Source of the DNA: Thalassobacillus_A hwangdonensis
Lineage (GTDB): Bacteria; Bacillota; Bacilli; Bacillales; Halobacillaceae
Length of the DNA stretch: 64,000 nucleotides
NCBI RefSeq assembly: GCF_042675915.1
Contig: NZ_JBHTKL010000005.1
Span: 434,001-498,000 of the forward strand
Reading direction: 5' to 3'
The notes beneath the pieces are model-generated. The model was given only the letters and a program-made list of their open reading frames with translations, did not search any database and was not told the origin of the DNA. This document shows positions 60,263 through 64,000 of the stretch, one piece after another. Position 1 is the stretch's first letter. Each line of letters begins with the position of its first letter. A program made the translations under genes and the position numbers.

Positions 60263-61612
60263 ATGAAGCATAAGAAAAAGCTAGCAACACTTGCACTAGT
60301 ATCTACTTTGACAGTCGGAAGCATTGTTGGTGGAGGTGGTTTGGGTGCGAATGCCCAAGGTAATCAGCCATCAGATAGCCCAAACCAAGGAAAGATCAAG
60401 AATGTTATTGTACTAATTGGCGATGGGATGGGACCATCCTATACCACGGCATATCGCTATTTGAAAGATGATCCAAAGACAGAGCAAATGGAGAATACAG
60501 CATTTGATCCTTATCTAGTAGGCATGCAATCTACTCATGCAGATGATCCTGAAGAGAATATTACGGATTCTGCAGCAGCAGCAACGTCTATGGCAGCAGG
60601 AATAAAAACATATAACGGAGCCATCGCAGTTGATAATGATGAATCAGAAGTGAAAACGGTATTGGAGCAGGCAAAAGAAAACGGCAAGTCAACTGGACTC
60701 GTTGCTACATCCCAAATCAATCATGCAACTCCTGCGGCATTTGGTGCTCATGATAAGAGTCGAAAAAACTATAACGAAATCGCAGATGATTACTACGATG
60801 AGATGATCAATGGTGAACATAAAGTCGATGTCATCCTTGGTGGTGGAACAGATTACTTCGAGAGAGAAGATCGTAATCTCGCAAAAGAGTTCGAACAGGA
60901 CGGTTACAGCTATGTAACGGATCGAGAGGAACTTTTGAAGGACGAGAATGAACAAGTGCTTGGTTTATTTGCACCGGTCGGGCTGCCTAAAATGAAGGAT
61001 CGTACAAACGAGATTCCTTCGTTGAGTGAAATGACTACATCAGCGATTGATCGTCTGAACAAGGACAAAGATGGTTTCTTCCTTATGGTAGAAGGTAGTC
61101 AAATCGATTGGGCGGGACATGATAATGATGTCGTTGGTGCTATGAGTGAAATGGAAGACTTTGAAAAAGCATTCCAGGCAGCCATCGATTTTGCCAAAAA
61201 AGACAAGCATACCTTAGTAGTGACCACAGCTGATCATTCTACTGGTGGATTGACTATCGGGAGTGGAGGACCATACGTCTTCAATCCTGAAATCATCAAG
61301 CAGACAGAGCGTACACCTGAGTTTCTGGCTGAAGAAATTAATGGTGGAAAAAATGTTGAAGCTGTCTTGAATGAATATGTGGATGCAGAATTTACAAAGG
61401 GTGAAATTCAGGAGATTAAAGCTGCTGATGAAGAAGATGTCCAATCAGTAATTGCTGATATATTCAATAAGAGGGCCCGAGCAGGCTTCACAACAGACGG
61501 ACATACGGGAGTCGATGTTCCAGTCTATGCTTATGGACCGCATAAAGAAATGTTTGCCGGGCATAAGGATAATACGGATCTCGCCAAAAACATTTTTGAA
61601 TTACTGAAATAG
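60263..61612 (+). CDS. Secreted alkaline phosphatase (PhoA family)
   Basis: A 449-residue phosphatase from ATG 60263 behind ACAGGAGG. Signal peptide about 1-31 (ends GANA). Metal and catalytic motifs: VIVLIGDGMGPS (Asp), TDSAAAATSMAAG with the phosphorylated Ser, EGSQIDWAGHDND, TTADHSTGGL, and the late His in TTDGHTGVDVPVYAYG. It releases phosphate outside the cell and is under a Pho-box promoter. Confidence 0.95.
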   Translation: MKHKKKLATLALVSTLTVGSIVGGGGLGANAQGNQPSDSPNQGKIKNVIVLIGDGMGPSYTTAYRYLKDDPKTEQMENTAFDPYLVGMQSTHADDPEENITDSAAAATSMAAGIKTYNGAIAVDNDESEVKTVLEQAKENGKSTGLVATSQINHATPAAFGAHDKSRKNYNEIADDYYDEMINGEHKVDVILGGGTDYFEREDRNLAKEFEQDGYSYVTDREELLKDENEQVLGLFAPVGLPKMKDRTNEIPSLSEMTTSAIDRLNKDKDGFFLMVEGSQIDWAGHDNDVVGAMSEMEDFEKAFQAAIDFAKKDKHTLVVTTADHSTGGLTIGSGGPYVFNPEIIKQTERTPEFLAEEINGGKNVEAVLNEYVDAEFTKGEIQEIKAADEEDVQSVIADIFNKRARAGFTTDGHTGVDVPVYAYGPHKEMFAGHKDNTDLAKNIFELLK

Positions 61613-61686
61613 GGTATGTTGGTGTGTGGATCGTGCAGCTTGTTTTACACAATTCCCACATTTTGTTGCGAAATTGTCACTCGCGC

Positions 61687-61718
61687 TTTATCTCTCTTTA
61701 ACAATCTTTTGTCATAAT
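61687..61718 (+). promoter_or_regulatory. Second PhoP-box-like promoter with no CDS downstream
   Basis: TTTATC (61687), TTAACA (61698), TTGTCA (61709) at 11-bp steps and CATAAT (61713-61718). The distance from TTAACA to CATAAT is the same nine bases as in the phosphatase promoter. No ORF with a ribosome binding site follows. Confidence 0.5.
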
Positions 61719-61724
61719 AGAGAC

Positions 61725-61811
61725 AGTTACAATCATATGTAACTGAAATGACCCCCCTTTTAATGTATAGATAAGAAAGGCTGCCTCCACGGAAGGCAGC
61801 CTTTCTTTTTT
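61725..61811 (+). ncRNA. Candidate Pho-controlled small RNA
   Basis: From the expected start about six bases after CATAAT, the transcript would hold a 5' hairpin CAGTTACA/TGTAACTG (61724-61745), an unpaired stretch with ACCCCCCTTTT, and a 12-bp perfect terminator GAAAGGCTGCCT/AGGCAGCCTTTC with six T (61775-61811). Length is about 87 bases. The C-rich loop could pair with Shine-Dalgarno sites, as in known Bacillus small RNAs. No coding potential. Alternatively the last hairpin is just the distant terminator of the phosphatase gene. Confidence 0.45.
61775..61811 (+). terminator. Strong rho-independent terminator
   Basis: Twelve perfect base pairs (61775-61786 with 61794-61805), loop of seven, tail of six T. 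Confidence 0.9.
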
Positions 61812-61825
61812 CTTTAATTGCTTCA

Positions 61826-63019
61826 TTATGCAGTGCTTTCTGCTTCTGCATGCTGGTGTTGCCGCATCGTTAGAAGCATGGCGACACCACTGAGTACAAG
61901 CAGCGTGCTTGTTACAAAGAACACGGAAGAGAACCCGAAGTACCCTGACAGCAAGCCGCCCAATGCAGGTCCGATCATGTTCCCTAAAAAGCGGATGCTT
62001 GTATTATAGCCGAGCACTTCCCCTTGGACAGAAATCGGCGCTTCCTGACGGATGAATGCGGTCCTTACAGGTATGATTCCACCGATGGATACACCTAGCA
62101 GGAACCGGAGGATGACCAGCTGCCAAATCGAGGTAACGAATGCCCCTGGAAAATAGACGATTCCAGCCATGAACAAAAGCAGCACCAGGATAGGGATATA
62201 TCCTACTCGATCTGCAAGTCTTCCCCAGCGTCGAGCCATCATCAGATTGCCTAATCCGGCTGCTGAAAAAGCGATCCCCGAGAAGAGTGCCAGATTCTCA
62301 GGTCCATGGATCTCTCCTACATATAAGGATAAAATTGGCTGAATGCTGAAATGGGCGATTTGTACAAATAAAGATACCATCATCACCATCAGTAACAGCG
62401 GGTTTCTGACAATTAACTGCAGTACTTCTTTGGTGGTGTACTTACGTTTATCCGTATCTTCCTCGTCTTTGATCTGGAATTCCTTGATGCCGATCGCTAC
62501 GATGATTGCGGAAAGGCCAATCGTGATCGAGGTCCATTGGAACGTTGTCGCATACCCGATCCGATCAGCAATGAATCCTCCTAGCATCGGTCCCATCAGA
62601 CTGCCGGTGATACTGCCGGTCTGGAGGGTGCCTAGCACACGGCCAGCTACCTTTTTAGGTGTCTGAGTTGAAATGAGCGCCTGGGACATCGGGATGAATC
62701 CGGTAAAGATTCCCATGAACATCCTTAGGAAAAACAACTGCCATACGGAAGTGGCAAACCCCATCAGAAATACGGATAAGCCAAGCCCTGTAGCAGAAAT
62801 GATCAATATTTTCTTGCGCCCGTACCGATCCCCGATTTTCCCCCAGATTGGAGAAAATAAGAAGGCGGTGACGAAGGTGATCCCGAAAATCCATCCGGAC
62901 CAGTTTTGGACATATTTTTCAGAGAAATCTCCAAAGCTTTCTATATATAACGACAAAAAAGGAAGTACCATGGTGATACTACCTGCAATGAAGAAATTCG
63001 CGAACCACATGATCATCAA
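61826..63019 (-). CDS. MFS multidrug exporter (DHA1/Bmr-like)
   Basis: A transporter of about 397-408 residues with twelve helices. FANFFIAGSITMVLPFLSLY opens it, motif A is GKIGDRYGRKKILI, and motif C is GSLMGPMLGGF. Start is uncertain: TTG 63019 and ATG 63016 have no ribosome binding site, while the frame continues to ATC 63052, which would give the family-like N-terminus VSQTQRTKRNL. A 14-codon ORF (ATG at about 63061, other frame) ends TGATG on ATG 63016 and could couple translation. Confidence 0.88.
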   Translation of the reverse strand: MMIMWFANFFIAGSITMVLPFLSLYIESFGDFSEKYVQNWSGWIFGITFVTAFLFSPIWGKIGDRYGRKKILIISATGLGLSVFLMGFATSVWQLFFLRMFMGIFTGFIPMSQALISTQTPKKVAGRVLGTLQTGSITGSLMGPMLGGFIADRIGYATTFQWTSITIGLSAIIVAIGIKEFQIKDEEDTDKRKYTTKEVLQLIVRNPLLLMVMMVSLFVQIAHFSIQPILSLYVGEIHGPENLALFSGIAFSAAGLGNLMMARRWGRLADRVGYIPILVLLLFMAGIVYFPGAFVTSIWQLVILRFLLGVSIGGIIPVRTAFIRQEAPISVQGEVLGYNTSIRFLGNMIGPALGGLLSGYFGFSSVFFVTSTLLVLSGVAMLLTMRQHQHAEAESTA

Positions 63020-63258
63020 GTTGCGTTTCGTTCGTTGTGTTTGAGAAACGATAGAAACATCACTTCTTTTCTAATTTATTTCGATACCCTAAATATATAG
63101 CACAAAAATAGATCAATGGAAAGGGATACGGCTTAGTAGAATCGACTCAATATGTATGAAAGATAAGCTGTTTATCACAAAATGACAAATGTCCGTTTGA
63201 AAGGTGCAACGAATTAGTTTAGCATAAAATATGCTTGGTTATATAGAAAACAATAATT

Positions 63259-63273
63259 ATGAAAGCGTTATAT
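63259..63273 (+). promoter_or_regulatory. Possible cre (CcpA) site
   Basis: ATGAAAGCGTTATAT matches WTGNAANCGNWNNCW at all but one position, 20 bases before the pxpB start. Carbon catabolite control is plausible but unproven. Confidence 0.3.
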
Positions 63274-63292
63274 CAAATAGGGAGGAATCATC

Positions 63293-64000
63293 TTGGAGGC
63301 AAAGCTGAACCCTTTGGGTGATCAGGCAATTGTGATTGAACTTGCAGACACGATCAGCTTGGATGCGCATGAACGTGTAAAGCAGGTTACCAATTATCTT
63401 GATCACGAGAATCCCGAGTGGATGGTGGAATACGTACCTGCATTCACAACCGTTACCGTCTTCTACGAACCTTTGAAAATATGCACGTATATTACGGAAG
63501 ATTCACCAATGCTTCCTTATGACTGGGTAGTTGACCAGTTGAAAACGATGCTGATGGAGCTTAAAGAAAATGAACACTCTGAGCCGCGGACCGTGAAGAT
63601 TCCTGTCTGCTATGGAGGGGACCTCGGACCGGACTTGAAGATTGTCGCTGATGAAAACGGATTATCTGAACAAGAGGTCATCGAACGTCACATGAATGGA
63701 GATTACCTAGTCTATATGATCGGGTTTGCGCCAGGGTTTCCTTATATAGGAGGCATGGATGAAACAATCGCCACCCCGAGAAAAGATGATCCCCGTCTTG
63801 CTATACCAGAAGGTTCGGTGGGAATCGCAGGTAAACAGACTGGAGTGTATCCAATCGAGACACCTGGAGGCTGGCAATTGATCGGAAGAACGCCATTGAA
63901 GCTTTTCCGGCCTGATGCCGAGACACCTTCCTTGTTAAAAGCAGGTGATAAGGTCATTTTTGAATCGATTACAGAAGAAGAATACAGAACGTTGAAGGAG
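63293..64000 (+). CDS. pxpB: 5-oxoprolinase subunit PxpB (KipI-like), 3' end outside window
   Basis: An open frame of 236 codons from TTG 63293, eight bases after GGGAGGAA, running off the window. LNPLGDQAIVIELAD starts the KipI N-terminal domain; VKIPVCYGGDLGPDL, MIGFAPGFPYIGGMDE, IPEGSVGIAGKQTGVYP and TPGGWQLIGRTPLKLF are the allophanate-hydrolase subunit-1 signatures. Only a few residues should be missing. PxpB with PxpA and PxpC hydrolyses 5-oxoproline to glutamate; in B. subtilis the KipI paralogue also inhibits KinA. Confidence 0.93.
   Translation, partial: MEAKLNPLGDQAIVIELADTISLDAHERVKQVTNYLDHENPEWMVEYVPAFTTVTVFYEPLKICTYITEDSPMLPYDWVVDQLKTMLMELKENEHSEPRTVKIPVCYGGDLGPDLKIVADENGLSEQEVIERHMNGDYLVYMIGFAPGFPYIGGMDETIATPRKDDPRLAIPEGSVGIAGKQTGVYPIETPGGWQLIGRTPLKLFRPDAETPSLLKAGDKVIFESITEEEYRTLKE

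Overview
The window looks like a chromosomal segment of a low-GC Gram-positive member of the Bacillaceae, probably a moderately halophilic or halotolerant genus of the Halobacillus/Pontibacillus kind. The evidence is Bacillus-type Shine-Dalgarno sites and TTG/GTG starts, ECF sigma/anti-sigma pairs, a Yod-type CoA-transferase operon, queCDE behind a preQ1-I riboswitch, PpaC, PhoP-type and ArgR-type operators, bacillolysin and subtilisin exoproteases, and very acidic secreted regions. The genus is an inference; no rRNA or tRNA gene is present.

Layout. 1-3250: end of a YodT-YodS-YodR-YodQ-like operon (aminotransferase, two CoA-transferase subunits, M20 deacylase). 3310-12812: an apparent single catabolic operon with an IclR regulator, S66 LD-carboxypeptidase, oligopeptide ABC transporter (binding protein, two permeases, two ATPases), M20 amidohydrolase and creatininase-family amidase. 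12900-18000: an eroded accessory stretch with an ECF sigma/anti-sigma cassette sitting between two copies of the 3' end of a small membrane-protein gene, a frameshifted remnant, small membrane genes and an acidic lipoprotein. 18041-20957: a TPR/HTH regulator overlapping a 47-residue exported-peptide gene, divergent from a subtilisin-like protease. 21153-25327: FAD oxidoreductase, SDR and the queC-queD-queE operon with its preQ1 riboswitch. 25459-34442: regulator plus MFS exporter, a second sigma/anti-sigma pair (DUF4179), a large secreted nuclease, a HAD phosphatase and a stand-alone PD-(D/E)XK Fe-S nuclease.

34580-42875: GNAT, RNase H-like, NTF2-like and NlpC/P60-like genes, Mn-catalase, a third ECF sigma/anti-sigma pair, PAP2 phosphatase and a thermolysin-family protease. 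42936-45309: a five-gene translationally coupled cluster behind a 21-bp phased repeat array. 45370-51080: DJ-1-like protein, a small gene with two in-frame TGA codons, a CwlK-like peptidase, PdxK, AraC regulator, a cobalamin riboswitch in front of a 12-codon ORF and an acyl-CoA thioesterase, and PpaC. 51201-54089: a 20-bp tandem repeat, tandem ARG boxes and argGH. 54120-60066: amidase, TrhO, an epimerase-like protein lacking YxxxK, an SDR and an MFS exporter. 60187-64000: Pho-box-controlled alkaline phosphatase, a candidate Pho-controlled small RNA, another MFS exporter and the start of a PxpB-type 5-oxoprolinase subunit.

The features most worth a second look are the peptide/TPR-regulator/protease module (18041-20957), the candidate Pho small RNA (61687-61811), the phased operator array (42936-43009), the cobalamin riboswitch with short ORF (49321-49609), the sigma cassette flanked by a duplicated gene end (13029-14974) and the double-TGA small gene (46420-46593). 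All functions are assigned by reading motifs; no database search was possible.
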